This document shows, one piece after another, positions 10,676 to 19,701 of a DNA stretch of 64,000 nt (its first letter is position 1; each line of letters opens with the position of its first letter). Where the stretch lies: positions 2,976,001-3,040,000 of the forward strand of contig CP124680.1 of NCBI GenBank assembly GCA_029961745.1, written 5' to 3'. Origin of the DNA: Nocardioides sp. L-11A. GTDB lineage: Bacteria; Actinomycetota; Actinomycetes; Propionibacteriales; Nocardioidaceae. A program made the position numbers and the translations under genes. The notes beneath the pieces were generated by a model, which worked only from the letters and a program-made list of their open reading frames with translations, did not search any database and had not been told where the DNA came from.

Positions 10676-11523
10676 GGCATCTCACCTCCACGGATCTTGG
10701 ATCGGTCCTGCTCGTGCACCGCCGACCGTAGCTGGCGCAGCCCACCGGGCGCGGCAGGCAGGTGCAGGTCGTCGACATCCTCCATCCGCTGCTCGAAGCC
10801 GTACTGGTGGGTCAAGCCGAGGAAGCGCTGGCCGGCCTGGCTCTCGACGAAGTAGGACCGGAGGGTGCGCGGATCGCCGATCGCGAGCACCGTCAGGGGT
10901 GGGGCGACGCCGACGCCGTTGACCTCGATCGCCTCACCGACATTGGTGATCCCGCCCCGGGCGTTGAGCCGCTGGCCGTTGACGGCGATCGCCTCCGCAC
11001 CCGCGTCCCACAGGCCGTCGACCAGCATCGCGAGGTCGGAGTCGCGCAGCTTCTCGTTCGCCCCCGCGTACGACGGGTTGTCGACGGTGACCTTGACCCC
11101 GGGCCCGGTCACTGGCTCGAACCCGGTCAGGGCGCCGAGCCGCGAGCGGGAGGCCTGGATGTCGGCGTACCGGCGGCCGAGGGAGCGCAACGTGTCCTCC
11201 GCGGCGGCGTTGGACGAGCGCAGCCCGGCGAGCTCCACCTGGAACCGGCGCACGGTCGCGCGGCGCGACTCGACCCGTTCGATCAGGCTCGCCCGGCTGG
11301 CGTCGTCGACATCGGCGTTCTGGGAGGTCTGCACGGCGGCGACCGTCACCAGCATCGCGAACAGGCCGACCACGAGGACCACCGCCACGTGGTAGCCGCG
11401 TCGCGGGCCGCGCTCGCCCGCGGTCGACGCGCGGGCCGCGGCGACCTGGTAGTCGCGGTCGACGGCCTCCTGCGTGATCAGGGTCAGCAGCGGGGTCCGG
11501 GCCCGGTCGAGGGTGTCAGGCAT
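10672..11523 (-). CDS. DUF881 membrane-anchored protein (Rv1823-type)
   Basis: 283 residues from the ATG at 11523, which overlaps the pgsA end by 8 nt. It has a cytoplasmic N-terminus of about 45 residues, one transmembrane helix (HVAVVLVVGLFAMLVTVAAV), a coiled coil (about 75-125), and the DUF881 signature GFEPVTGPGVKVTVDN with DAGAEAIAVNGQRLN. It is a paralogue of the protein at 9589-10359 and shares its topology. The in-frame extension to 11961 is rejected because it lies antisense to pgsA and is compositionally abnormal. Confidence 0.9.
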   Translation of the reverse strand: MPDTLDRARTPLLTLITQEAVDRDYQVAAARASTAGERGPRRGYHVAVVLVVGLFAMLVTVAAVQTSQNADVDDASRASLIERVESRRATVRRFQVELAGLRSSNAAAEDTLRSLGRRYADIQASRSRLGALTGFEPVTGPGVKVTVDNPSYAGANEKLRDSDLAMLVDGLWDAGAEAIAVNGQRLNARGGITNVGEAIEVNGVGVAPPLTVLAIGDPRTLRSYFVESQAGQRFLGLTHQYGFEQRMEDVDDLHLPAAPGGLRQLRSAVHEQDRSKIRGGEMP

Positions 11524-12124
11524 GGGCACGCCGCTCCGTCGTGGCCAGGAGCTTGCGCACCTGCCAGGCGTAGAGCACCCCGGCCCACCAGTACAGGCCG
11601 ATCCCCCACAGCGCGAACGCCCAGCCGAACACCTGGGCCAGGGTGGCGACCGTGCCGTCGCCGTCGCCGAGCAACAGGAGCGGGAAGGCGTAGAGCAGGT
11701 TGAAGGTGGCGGCCTTGCCGAGGAAGTGGACCGGCAGCGCACTGTAGCCGCGGGTCCGCAGCAGTGGCACCAGGCCCCACAGCAGCAGGTCGCGCAGCGG
11801 TAGGCACAGCGCGACCCACCACGGGATGATGTCGCGCATCGCCAGGCCGACGACGACGGCGAGGATGTAGAGGCGGTCGGCGATCGGGTCGAGCAGCTCG
11901 CCGAGCTCGGAGGTCTGGTCGAGGCGGCGGGCGAGCCAGCCGTCGAGGAAGTCGGTGACACCCGAGAGCATGAGCACGACGAGGGCCAGGACGTCGGCCT
12001 CGGGGCCGAGCACCAGCCACAGGAACAGCGGGACGCCGAGCAACCGCAGGAAGCTGATCAGGTTGGGCAGCGTCAGCACCCGATGAGCAGCCACGGACGA
12101 CACTCTAGTCGCGGGCGGGGTCAC
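11516..12124 (-). CDS. CDP-alcohol phosphatidyltransferase
   Basis: 202-residue membrane enzyme that displaces CMP from a CDP-alcohol to make a phospholipid. The diagnostic motif D-x2-DG-x2-AR-x8-G-x3-D-x3-D is complete in DFLDGWLARRLDQTSELGEL followed by LDPIAD, near residue 60. Several hydrophobic helices surround it (VLALVVLMLSG, AVVVGLAMRDII, FGWAFALWGIGLYWWAGVLY). The GTG at 12124 forms a GTGA overlap with the stop of the upstream CBS gene. It corresponds by position to mycobacterial pgsA2. The exact alcohol (glycerophosphate, inositol phosphate or other) is not resolved. Confidence 0.92.
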   Translation of the reverse strand: MTPPATRVSSVAAHRVLTLPNLISFLRLLGVPLFLWLVLGPEADVLALVVLMLSGVTDFLDGWLARRLDQTSELGELLDPIADRLYILAVVVGLAMRDIIPWWVALCLPLRDLLLWGLVPLLRTRGYSALPVHFLGKAATFNLLYAFPLLLLGDGDGTVATLAQVFGWAFALWGIGLYWWAGVLYAWQVRKLLATTERRAHA

Positions 12125-13182
12125 GCGCTCGACGACTCCTCGGAGTGGGCCGCGTCGCGGATCTCGCCGACCAACTCCTCGATGACGTCCTCGAGGGCGG
12201 CGACGCCGAGCGTCGTACCGTCGAGGTCGACGACGCGCGCCATGTGGGCGCCACGGCGCTGCAGTACCTCGAGCGCGTCGTGCAGGAGCGCGTCGCGGGT
12301 CACGGTCGCGAACGGGCGGATCCACCGGTCGGCGACCGGTCGCTGGCGGCGCTCCTCGACGGGCTCGAGGACGTCCTTGATGTGGAGATAGCCGAGAAGT
12401 TCGGCGTCCTCCCCCGCGGAGACGACCGGGAACCGGCTGAACCCCGTGGCAGCGCACAGCGCCTCGACGTCGGCCCCGGTGGACCCTCGGACCACGGTCG
12501 CGAGCGTGTCGGGGCGCATCATCACCTCGCCGACCGTCTTCTCGGTGAAGCCGAGCGCGAAGGAGAGCCGGTCGTACTCGCCGGCGGCGAGCAGGCCCTC
12601 GCCGTGCGACTCCTCGACGAGCGCGGCCACCTCCTCCCGGGTGTAGGTGCTGCCGACCTCGTCCTTCGGCTCGATCCGCAGCAGACGCAGGATGCCGTTG
12701 GCGATCGCGTTGATGCCCGCGATGATCGGGCGGAGCACGGTGACGATGCCGAGCATCGGCGGACCGAGGATCAGGGCGGCGCGGTCCGGTCCGGCGATGG
12801 CGATGTTCTTGGGCACCATCTCGCCCAGCACGACGTGCAGGAAGACCACGATGGTCATCGCGATCACGAAGGCGACCGGGTGCAGCCACGCCTCGGGCAC
12901 CCCGAGCTCGTGGAACAGGGGCTCGATGAGGTGGGCGAGCGCGGGCTCGCCGACCGCGCCGAGGCCGAGCGAGCAGATCGTGATGCCGAGCTGGGCGCCG
13001 GCCATCATCTCCGAGACCCGCTCCATCGCGGACAGCGTGATCCGGGCCATCCGCGATCCGGCCTGGGCGCGCGGCTCGATCTGGCTGCGCCGTGCCGAGA
13101 TGAGTGCGAACTCGGCGCCGACGAAGAAGGCGTTGGCGGCCAGCAGGACCACCGCGAGCAGGACACCGCCGAGGTCACCCAT
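12121..13182 (-). CDS. CNNM/hemolysin-family protein with CBS pair (Rv1841c-type)
   Basis: 353 residues. The N-terminal CNNM (DUF21) membrane domain of about 190 residues begins GGVLLAVVLLAANAFFVGAE and contains VVLGEMVPKNIAI, the conserved turn of this family. A tandem CBS domain follows from about residue 205 (VMMRPDTLATVVRG, FSRFPVVSAGED, ALEVLQRRGAHMARVVDLDG), ending with VAALEDVIEELVGEI. Relatives are implicated in Mg2+/Co2+ efflux or tolerance. There is no C-terminal CorC_HlyC domain after the CBS pair. It overlaps the paralogue at 13175 by 8 nt. Confidence 0.9.
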   Translation of the reverse strand: MGDLGGVLLAVVLLAANAFFVGAEFALISARRSQIEPRAQAGSRMARITLSAMERVSEMMAGAQLGITICSLGLGAVGEPALAHLIEPLFHELGVPEAWLHPVAFVIAMTIVVFLHVVLGEMVPKNIAIAGPDRAALILGPPMLGIVTVLRPIIAGINAIANGILRLLRIEPKDEVGSTYTREEVAALVEESHGEGLLAAGEYDRLSFALGFTEKTVGEVMMRPDTLATVVRGSTGADVEALCAATGFSRFPVVSAGEDAELLGYLHIKDVLEPVEERRQRPVADRWIRPFATVTRDALLHDALEVLQRRGAHMARVVDLDGTTLGVAALEDVIEELVGEIRDAAHSEESSSA

Positions 13183-14521
13183 CGGTCCCGACCTCCTCGA
13201 CCCGCATCGAGATCCGGTCGATCCGCCGTCCGTCCATGTGGTCGACCGTCAGGACCGCGCGCCGCGGCGGCTCGTCGTCGTCCTCCCCCGCCGCCGGCAG
13301 GGGCACGACGACCGCGTCTCCGGTCTGCGGGATCCGGCCCAGCAGCTTGAGGACCAGGCCCGCGACGGTGTCGTAGTCCTCGCTCTCGGGGAGCTCGACC
13401 TCGGTGAGGTCCTCGACCTCGTCGGGGCGCAGCAGGCCGGAGAGCGACCATGTGCCGTCGCGGCGCAGCCGGCCGCGGTGGCCCAGCCGGTCGTGCTCGT
13501 CGGCGATGTCTCCGACGATCTCCTCGATGACGTCCTCGAGCGTGACGATCCCCGCGTGGTCGCCGTACTCGTCGAGGACGATCGCCATCTGGAAGCCGTC
13601 GGCCCGCAGCAGCGCGAGCAGGGGGTCGAGGCGCAGCGAATCGGGCACCAGGATCGGCTTGGCCATCAGGTGCTTGACCCGGGTCGTGGCACGTTCGTGC
13701 AGCGGCAGCGCCACGGCGTTCTTGACGTGGACCGTGCCCACGACGGCATCGGCGTCGTCGAGGACCGGGAAGCGGGAGTTGCCGGACTCCCGGGCCAGGG
13801 CGATCACGGCGCTGGCGCGGTCGTTGGCCTCCAGCGAGCGGGTCCGGACCCGGGGCGTCATGATCTCGCCGGCGGTGCGGGTGCCGAACTCGACGGAGCG
13901 CTCCATCAGCTCGGCGGTCTCGGCGTCGAGGGTGCCCTCGTCGGCGGAGTGCTGGATGAGGGAGGCCAACTCGGTTGAGCTGCGCGCGGAGCGGAGCTCC
14001 TCCTGGGGCTCCACGCCGAGCCGGCGCACGATCGCGTTGGCGCTGCCGTTGAGGAGCCGGATCGGCCCGCGGCACACCGCGGTGAAGGCCCGCATCGGGC
14101 GCTGGGTGAGCCGGGCGGTGGTCAGGGGCAGCGCGATCGCGACGTTCTTGGGCACCAGCTCGCCGATCAACATGGTCAGCAGGGTGCTCAGCGTCAGCCC
14201 GAGCGCGACGCCCACCGGGCGCACGGCGCTGTCGGCCACGCCGGCCTGCGCCAGGGGGTCGCGCAGCAGCTCGGCGATCGCGGGCTCGGCGAGGAAGCCG
14301 ATGGCGAGGTTGGTGATCGTGATCCCGACCTGGGCCCCCGAGAGCTGGGTCGAGAGCGAGCGGAGCGCCTTCTGCACACCCACGGCGGCGACGTCGCCGC
14401 TCGCGGCGGCGCGGTCGACCTGGCCGCGGTCGACGGTGACGAAGGCGAACTCGGCCGCGACGAACAGGCCGCACGCGAGCACCAGGAGGATGGCGAGCCC
14501 CAGCAGTAGCCAGGCGGTCAT
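13175..14521 (-). CDS. CNNM/hemolysin-family protein with CBS pair and CorC domain
   Basis: 448 residues. The membrane CNNM domain occupies about 1-200 (LLLGLAILLVLACGLFVAAE; MLIGELVPKNVAIALP). Two CBS repeats at about 215-335 include SGNSRFPVLDDADAVVGTVH and GFQMAIVLDEYGDHAGIVTL. A C-terminal CorC_HlyC-type domain contains SLSGLLRPDEVEDLTEVELP and ESEDYDTVAGLVLKLLGRIP. It is the upstream partner of a two-gene operon with the shorter paralogue, as in the M. tuberculosis Rv1842c-Rv1841c pair. A divalent-cation transport or tolerance role is inferred from the family. Confidence 0.92.
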   Translation of the reverse strand: MTAWLLLGLAILLVLACGLFVAAEFAFVTVDRGQVDRAAASGDVAAVGVQKALRSLSTQLSGAQVGITITNLAIGFLAEPAIAELLRDPLAQAGVADSAVRPVGVALGLTLSTLLTMLIGELVPKNVAIALPLTTARLTQRPMRAFTAVCRGPIRLLNGSANAIVRRLGVEPQEELRSARSSTELASLIQHSADEGTLDAETAELMERSVEFGTRTAGEIMTPRVRTRSLEANDRASAVIALARESGNSRFPVLDDADAVVGTVHVKNAVALPLHERATTRVKHLMAKPILVPDSLRLDPLLALLRADGFQMAIVLDEYGDHAGIVTLEDVIEEIVGDIADEHDRLGHRGRLRRDGTWSLSGLLRPDEVEDLTEVELPESEDYDTVAGLVLKLLGRIPQTGDAVVVPLPAAGEDDDEPPRRAVLTVDHMDGRRIDRISMRVEEVGTDG

Positions 14522-14581
14522 CAGGTTCTGCGGCTCCTGCCCACGGTTCGGTACCAGTCGATCAGCTCGGGAGCGACCACA

Positions 14582-15247
14582 CTACCTGGCCGCCGACCCG
14601 GACGCCGCGTCGCTCGCGCGGGCCCAGCTCCCGCCGGCGTCCAGGCGCCGGAGCAGCCGCGCGGGCACGCCGCCGACCACGGCGTGGTCGGGGACGTCGC
14701 CGCGCACCACCGAGCCGGCGGCGACCACGACCTGGCGGCCGATGGTGGTGCCCGGCAGGATCATCGCGCCGTGGCCGATCCAGGAGCCGGCGCCGATCCG
14801 CACCGGCCGGTGCGCTCCGAACTGGCGACCGATCGGGACGTCGGGGTCCTCGTAGCCGTGGCTGGCGTCCGAGACGAAGACGTCCTGGCCGAACCACACG
14901 TCGTCGCCGATCTCGATCGACTCGTGGGCGGTGATGCACACCCGGGCGCCGAGCACGCAGCGCTCGCCGATCCGCAGGCCGCGCTCGGGCAGGACCGCCT
15001 GGGTCGGGCCGTAGCCGACCGAGAGGGTGGCGTACTTCCCGATCAGGGTGTCCCGGCCGACGTGGATCGCCGAGGCGTTGACGACCGCCGACAGGGGGAA
15101 GGCCAGGCACGCCCCCGGCCCGAACGAGCCGAACTCGTCGGCCAGGGCGGTGCCCGGCGACACATCTCCCCGGTGCTCGGCCCAGCGCCAGGCGGCGTGG
15201 ACGGAACGGTTCAGGAGGCGGCGCAGCGGTCGCCGGAGATCGAGCAC
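14582..15247 (-). CDS. Left-handed beta-helix (hexapeptide) acyltransferase
   Basis: 221 residues with the repeating [LIV]-G-x4 pattern of hexapeptide acetyltransferases from about 55 to 205: VGRDTLIGKYATLSVG, IGERCVLGARVCI, IEIGDDVWFGQDVFVSD, VRIGAGSWIGHGAMILPGTT. SHGYEDPDVPIGRQ at about 130 is the catalytic-histidine loop of LbH O-acetyltransferases. AVVGGVPARLLR is the usual closing motif. It probably acetylates a sugar or cell-surface precursor. It diverges from a polymer-transferase gene across an 80-bp gap that should hold both promoters. Confidence 0.87.
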   Translation of the reverse strand: MLDLRRPLRRLLNRSVHAAWRWAEHRGDVSPGTALADEFGSFGPGACLAFPLSAVVNASAIHVGRDTLIGKYATLSVGYGPTQAVLPERGLRIGERCVLGARVCITAHESIEIGDDVWFGQDVFVSDASHGYEDPDVPIGRQFGAHRPVRIGAGSWIGHGAMILPGTTIGRQVVVAAGSVVRGDVPDHAVVGGVPARLLRRLDAGGSWARASDAASGSAAR

Positions 15248-15327
15248 CGGGCGAGGTTATCCAACTGCAACCTCCGTGGGGCTCCGTCGGTTCGTCCGGC
15301 TCCCTCGCGGAGCCGTAAAATCCGGGA

Positions 15328-16464
15328 GTGCAGAAGCCCGTCATCGCCTATTTCGCCGACGACCCCACCCGGGTCTACCAGCTCCTCCAGTGGCTCCCCG
15401 TGCTGGAGAGGCTCGATGACAGCCATCCCGTCGCGGTCCTGACCCGCGACCCGGAGACCCACGCGATCGTCACGGAGCGCACGTCGCTGCCGGTGCTCCT
15501 CGCTCCCGGCTTCGCCGATCTCGCCGCGGCGTACGACGACCTCGACGCGAAGGTCGTCGTCTACTGCAACAACTCGATGCTCAACTTCAACTCGCTGCTC
15601 GACGGCCGGATGCTGCACGTGCACATCAACCACGGCGAGAGCGACAAGCAGTCGATGGTGTCCAACAACGCGAAGGCCTACGACCGGGTCTTCGTCGCCG
15701 GCGAGGCCGCCGTGCAGCGCCACCGCGCGGCGCTCATGGAGTTCGACGAGTCCCGGCTGGTCCGGATCGGGCGCCCGCAGCTGGACCTCCATCCCGCTCC
15801 CCTGCTGCCGACCAGCGAGCGCCGTACGGTCCTCTATGCCCCGACCTGGGAGGGCGACGCGGACTACAACGACTACACCTCCGTCGACGTCCTCGGTGTC
15901 GAGATCGCGCGCTCCATCCTCGCGGTGCCCGACGTCCGCCTGGTCTACAAGCCGCACCCGAAGGTGACCACGAGCCAGACGACGGCGATCCGCGAGGCGC
16001 ACCAGGCGATCCTCGACCTGGTCGAGCGGGCTGCCGAGCGCGAGCCGGCGGCGGGACATGCCGCGATCTGGCAGGGCGACATCCTCGCCGTCTTCGCCGG
16101 CTGCGACGCGATGGTCACCGACGTCTCCTCGGTGGGCCTGGACTGGCTCTACCTGCAGACCGACAAGCCGCTGCTCATCACCGACCGGCACCGCGACGCC
16201 GAGCGGCTGCGCCGCGAGGTCCCGGTGAGTCGCTGCGCCGACGTCGTCGACACCGACGGCCTCGCGGGTCTCACCGCGCTGCTCACCGCGCGGCTCGACC
16301 ACGACGAGCACCGGATCGCCCGCGCCGCGATGCGCCACCACTACTTCGACGACAACGGGGTCGGCGACAGCACGGTGCGCTTCGTCGAGGCCGTCGCCGA
16401 GCTCGTCGCGCTGCGCGACCGGCTTCAGGGCCGGCTCCAGGAGGGAACCGTCGGAGCGGCCTGA
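15328..16464 (+). CDS. CDP-glycerol glycerophosphotransferase family protein
   Basis: 378 residues resembling the TagF-type polyol-phosphate transferase fold. Signature segments are YAPTWEG at about 170, VYKPHPKVTTS at about 210, and MVTDVSSVGLDWLYLQTDKPLL near 265-285, the nucleotide-binding C-terminal half. Members extend or prime polyol-phosphate cell-wall polymers. No transmembrane helix is visible, consistent with a peripheral membrane enzyme. The GTG start has GGGAG only 1-2 nt upstream, which is too close, so the start may shift. It is followed at 12 nt by the metallohydrolase gene. Confidence 0.82.
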   Translation: MQKPVIAYFADDPTRVYQLLQWLPVLERLDDSHPVAVLTRDPETHAIVTERTSLPVLLAPGFADLAAAYDDLDAKVVVYCNNSMLNFNSLLDGRMLHVHINHGESDKQSMVSNNAKAYDRVFVAGEAAVQRHRAALMEFDESRLVRIGRPQLDLHPAPLLPTSERRTVLYAPTWEGDADYNDYTSVDVLGVEIARSILAVPDVRLVYKPHPKVTTSQTTAIREAHQAILDLVERAAEREPAAGHAAIWQGDILAVFAGCDAMVTDVSSVGLDWLYLQTDKPLLITDRHRDAERLRREVPVSRCADVVDTDGLAGLTALLTARLDHDEHRIARAAMRHHYFDDNGVGDSTVRFVEAVAELVALRDRLQGRLQEGTVGAA

Positions 16465-16476
16465 CAGGCTGGGGGC

Positions 16477-17814
16477 ATGCCCGACACCCGCGAGGTCTAC
16501 GCCGCCGAGGACCTCTTCGCCGGCTGGCTCGACGAGGCGTCCCGCACCCCCGGCCGGGCGCTGCGGGTCCAGGTCGGTCCCGACCTGCAGGCGTTCGAGC
16601 CTGAGACCGAGCCCCGGTTCACCGATCCCGCTCACGTCCAGGAGTTCGTCGACCGGGTGCTGGCCCACCTCGTCGCCACCGGCAGCAGGTACGACGACGG
16701 CACCGGCCTCGACCTCGCCGGCGTGCCGCTCGTGGTCCGTGCGCGGCGGGGCCACACCCGCGCCCACTACGAGTACGACGAGCTGCCGGCGCGCGGCGTC
16801 GTGGCGATCCCGCCCCGGGAGGTCGGCGGCGACTGGTCCCTGCGGGCGGCGGTCGTCCTCCACGAGGTCGCGCACCATCTGGCCGGGGCCGAGGGACACG
16901 GCGCGGCCTTCCGCACGACCTTCCTCCGGCTGCTCGAGGACGTCGGTCGGCCGGTCCAGGCCGACCTGCTCCACACGGCCTACCGGCTGCACGGCCTCGA
17001 CACCGGCGTCGACGGCGAGGACCGCACGCTGCTGCGGATCGGGCGCCTGCTGCGCCAGGCCGAGCGCACCGCCAACCAGGCCGAGCGTGAGGCGTTCTTC
17101 GCCAAGGCGCAGTCGCTGGCCACCCGCCATCAGATCGCACTCGCCGTCGCCCGGGCCACCGCCGGAGCCGAGGAGAGCCGTGAGGAGCCGACCTGGGAGA
17201 CGGTGCTGATCGGCGAGTCCGGCAAGCGGTCCCTGGCGCGCTACGTGCGCCTGATGCTGGAGATCGCGCGGGCCAACGAGGTGCGGGTGGCGATCTACAC
17301 CAGCAACACCCGGGTGACGCTCTACGGCTTCCCCTCCGACATCGCGGTCGTGCAGGCGCTCTACGCCACACTGGTCACCCAGATGGTGGCCGACGGCGAC
17401 GCGCACCTGCGCTCGGGCGCCCACAAGGCCGACCAGCGCGAGGTGTGGAACGCTCGGCGCCGCCGCTGGGAGGTCCGACCGGTGCACGGCTCGACCGCCC
17501 GGGCAGCGTTCTACGAGGCCTGGGCCGACCACATCGGCGAGCGGCTCGCGGCCGCCCGCGCCGAGACCCGGGCCGCGGCGATCGCCGCCGACGTCCCTGT
17601 GCCCGAGGGCCCCACCTCCACCGAGCTCGCGCTCCGGGCCCGGGAGGTCGAGGTCGTCGACTACTTCGGCCGGATGCAGCGCGACCACGGCATCCGCGGC
17701 ACCTGGAAGGGCGCCGCCCAGGCCGGCCACGCCGCCCCGGGCTCCCGCGATGCCGGCACCCGCGCCGCGGCCCGGGCCAGCCTCGGCACCGAGCGGGCCC
17801 TCAACTCCCGCTGA
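16477..17814 (+). CDS. Metallohydrolase (TIGR04338-type) fused to a DUF2786 region
   Basis: 445 residues. The N-terminal part (about 1-175) holds a zinc-metallopeptidase signature, VVLHEVAHHLAGAEGHG, with HExxH near residue 130 and a further HG after it. From about 185 a DUF2786 domain begins (LRIGRLLRQAERTANQAERE, then ALAVARATAG), followed by a long basic C-terminus (KADQREVWNARRRRWEVRP). Both modules are known in actinobacteria, but their activity is uncharacterised. It is probably co-transcribed with the upstream transferase. Its stop overlaps the convergent TetR gene by 14 nt. Confidence 0.78.
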   Translation: MPDTREVYAAEDLFAGWLDEASRTPGRALRVQVGPDLQAFEPETEPRFTDPAHVQEFVDRVLAHLVATGSRYDDGTGLDLAGVPLVVRARRGHTRAHYEYDELPARGVVAIPPREVGGDWSLRAAVVLHEVAHHLAGAEGHGAAFRTTFLRLLEDVGRPVQADLLHTAYRLHGLDTGVDGEDRTLLRIGRLLRQAERTANQAEREAFFAKAQSLATRHQIALAVARATAGAEESREEPTWETVLIGESGKRSLARYVRLMLEIARANEVRVAIYTSNTRVTLYGFPSDIAVVQALYATLVTQMVADGDAHLRSGAHKADQREVWNARRRRWEVRPVHGSTARAAFYEAWADHIGERLAAARAETRAAAIAADVPVPEGPTSTELALRAREVEVVDYFGRMQRDHGIRGTWKGAAQAGHAAPGSRDAGTRAAARASLGTERALNSR

Positions 17815-18361
17815 GTCCGCCGAGTCCCAGTGGCGCGACGACGTACGCCGCCACCAGCTCACGCTCGGCCACCGGATCGCCGCCCGGCATCGCCACCAGT
17901 GACAGCACCGAGCGGACGATCCACTCGCCGTCGCGCCCCTCGGCGCGGACGGCACCGGTGAGCGAGCTCGCGAGAGCCGTGACCCCGTCCGGGCCGCCGA
18001 GGACGTCGTCGAGGCTGCCACGGTCCCGCAGCCACGCCGCGACGACCCGGTCGGCCCGGATCGCCTCGGCGGCGGCGACGATGGCCTCGGTCGCCCGGGC
18101 GGCACCGGTCAGGCCGGCGGTGGCCTCCTCGACGCGGGCGACCACGCCGGCCGCCCCGGCGGTCAGCAGGGCGTCGACGAGCGCGGCCCGGCTCCCCACG
18201 AGCCGGTAGAAGGTGGCTCGGGAACAGCCGGCCCGGCGCGCCACCGCGTCCGCGGTGGTCCGGTCGATGCCGCGTTCGAGGAAGAGCTCGCGCGCCGCGC
18301 GATGGATCCGTCGCACGGCGACCTCCCGGCGGCGGCCGCCGACGAGCCAGTCGTCACCCAT
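17801..18361 (-). CDS. TetR-family transcriptional regulator
   Basis: 186 residues with an N-terminal TetR helix-turn-helix at about 14-60: AVRRIHRAARELFLERGIDR, TADAVARRAGCSRATFYRLV. The C-terminal ligand domain is not diagnostic. It diverges from the cytochrome P450 gene across 131 bp, so the P450 is the most likely target together with the regulator itself. TGAGACA occurs at about 18380 and 18411 in that gap, but no convincing palindrome is seen. Confidence 0.9.
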   Translation of the reverse strand: MGDDWLVGGRRREVAVRRIHRAARELFLERGIDRTTADAVARRAGCSRATFYRLVGSRAALVDALLTAGAAGVVARVEEATAGLTGAARATEAIVAAAEAIRADRVVAAWLRDRGSLDDVLGGPDGVTALASSLTGAVRAEGRDGEWIVRSVLSLVAMPGGDPVAERELVAAYVVAPLGLGGLSGS

Positions 18362-18492
18362 GTGCAGAGTGTCCCGCGCTGAGACAGAGTCCCGCCAGAT
18401 TCACGCCTGCGATGAGACACCAGGACGCTGGCGGATGCCCGACCTGTCCGCGCCGGTTGACCACGCGGGCCGGGCGCTCGACGCTGGCGCCC

Positions 18493-19701
18493 ATGTTCGA
18501 CGTCTTCGACCCGACCCTCATCGACGATCCGTACCCGGCGCTCGCCCGGCTGCGCAGGAATGCGCCGGTGCACCGGGTCGCCGGCACGGGGGTCCACCTG
18601 GTGACCTCGTGGGACCTGGTCCGAGAAGCGCTCGCGGACCCGGCGACGTACTCCTCCCACCTGCGCACGGTCCTGCTCCGACGCGCGGACGGCACCGCGG
18701 CCGAGCTCGCGATGGACGGCGGCGGCACCGTCGAGCAGGTGCTGGCCACCGCGGACGACCCGGTGCACCCGACGCACCGCACCGCCGTGATGGGCACGAT
18801 CGGTCGCCGGATCCGGGCGCTGGAGTCGACGGTCGCCCAGCACGTCGACCGGCTCTGGGATGGATGGTTCACGGACGGGATCGCCGACTGGGCCCGCGAC
18901 ATGGCCGACCGGCTCCCGATCGCACTGGTCGCCGACCTGCTCGGACTCCCCGCCGCGGACGTGCCGGCGCTGTTGCACTGGGCCTATGACAGCACCGAGA
19001 TGCTCGGCGGCTGGGTCGACGACGATCGGCTCGACGCGACGGTGAGCGCGTCCCTCGAGCTGCACGATCACCTTGCCCGGCGCTTCGAGGCGGCGCTCGC
19101 GCGGCCCGGCGACGACCTGATGGGCGAGCTGGCCCACGCCTGCCTGGCCGGTGATCTCGAGGCCAACACGGCGGTCCTGATCCTGCTCCAGCTGGTGGGC
19201 GCAGGCGGCGAGTCCACGGCCGGGTTGGTCGCCACGGCTGCTCGCCGCCTCGCGACCGACGCCGCGCTGCAGGACCGGGTCCGCACCGAGCCGGAGCTGC
19301 TGGATCCGCTCCTCGACGAGTGCCTCCGTCTGGAGTCGCCGTTCCGTGGCCACTATCGACAGGTGGCGGCCGACACCGTGCTGGGCGACGTGTCCCTCCC
19401 CGCGGGGAGCAGCCTGCTGCTGATGTGGGGCGCGGCGAACCGTGACCCGGCCCGCTTCGAGCGGCCCGACGAGCTGGACCTCACGCGGCCCGGGATCCGC
19501 CAGCACCTCGCATTCGGCCGCGGCGCGCACTTCTGCGTCGGTTCGGCCTTGGCCCGGATGGAGGCGAGCGCCGCGCTGCGGGCACTGCTGGTCCGCACGT
19601 CCTCCTTCCGGCTCGACGAGGGCGAGCCGAGCGCCGCGGTGTGGGCGCCGAGCATCTTCGTGCGACGCCACACCCGGCTGCGGCTCGCGCTCTCCTACTG
19701 A
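18493..19701 (+). CDS. Cytochrome P450
   Basis: 402-residue soluble bacterial-type P450. The I-helix oxygen-activation motif is GAGGESTAGL at about 237. The ExxR pair lies in DECLRLESPFRGH at about 277. The heme-cysteine loop is HLAFGRGAHFCVGSALARME at about 340. The ATG at 18493 gives MFDVFDPTLIDDPYPALARL, a typical N-terminus; the upstream in-frame ATG at 18412 would add unlikely sequence. No ferredoxin gene is adjacent. A substrate is not predictable, though proximity to steroid genes 10 kb away makes a terpenoid or steroid possible. Confidence 0.95.
   Translation: MFDVFDPTLIDDPYPALARLRRNAPVHRVAGTGVHLVTSWDLVREALADPATYSSHLRTVLLRRADGTAAELAMDGGGTVEQVLATADDPVHPTHRTAVMGTIGRRIRALESTVAQHVDRLWDGWFTDGIADWARDMADRLPIALVADLLGLPAADVPALLHWAYDSTEMLGGWVDDDRLDATVSASLELHDHLARRFEAALARPGDDLMGELAHACLAGDLEANTAVLILLQLVGAGGESTAGLVATAARRLATDAALQDRVRTEPELLDPLLDECLRLESPFRGHYRQVAADTVLGDVSLPAGSSLLLMWGAANRDPARFERPDELDLTRPGIRQHLAFGRGAHFCVGSALARMEASAALRALLVRTSSFRLDEGEPSAAVWAPSIFVRRHTRLRLALSY

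Noticed and set aside
15211..18105. A 964-codon open frame on the minus strand
   Set aside because: It runs antisense to the glycerophosphotransferase and metallohydrolase genes, both of which carry clear motifs; the antisense product has no recognisable domain.
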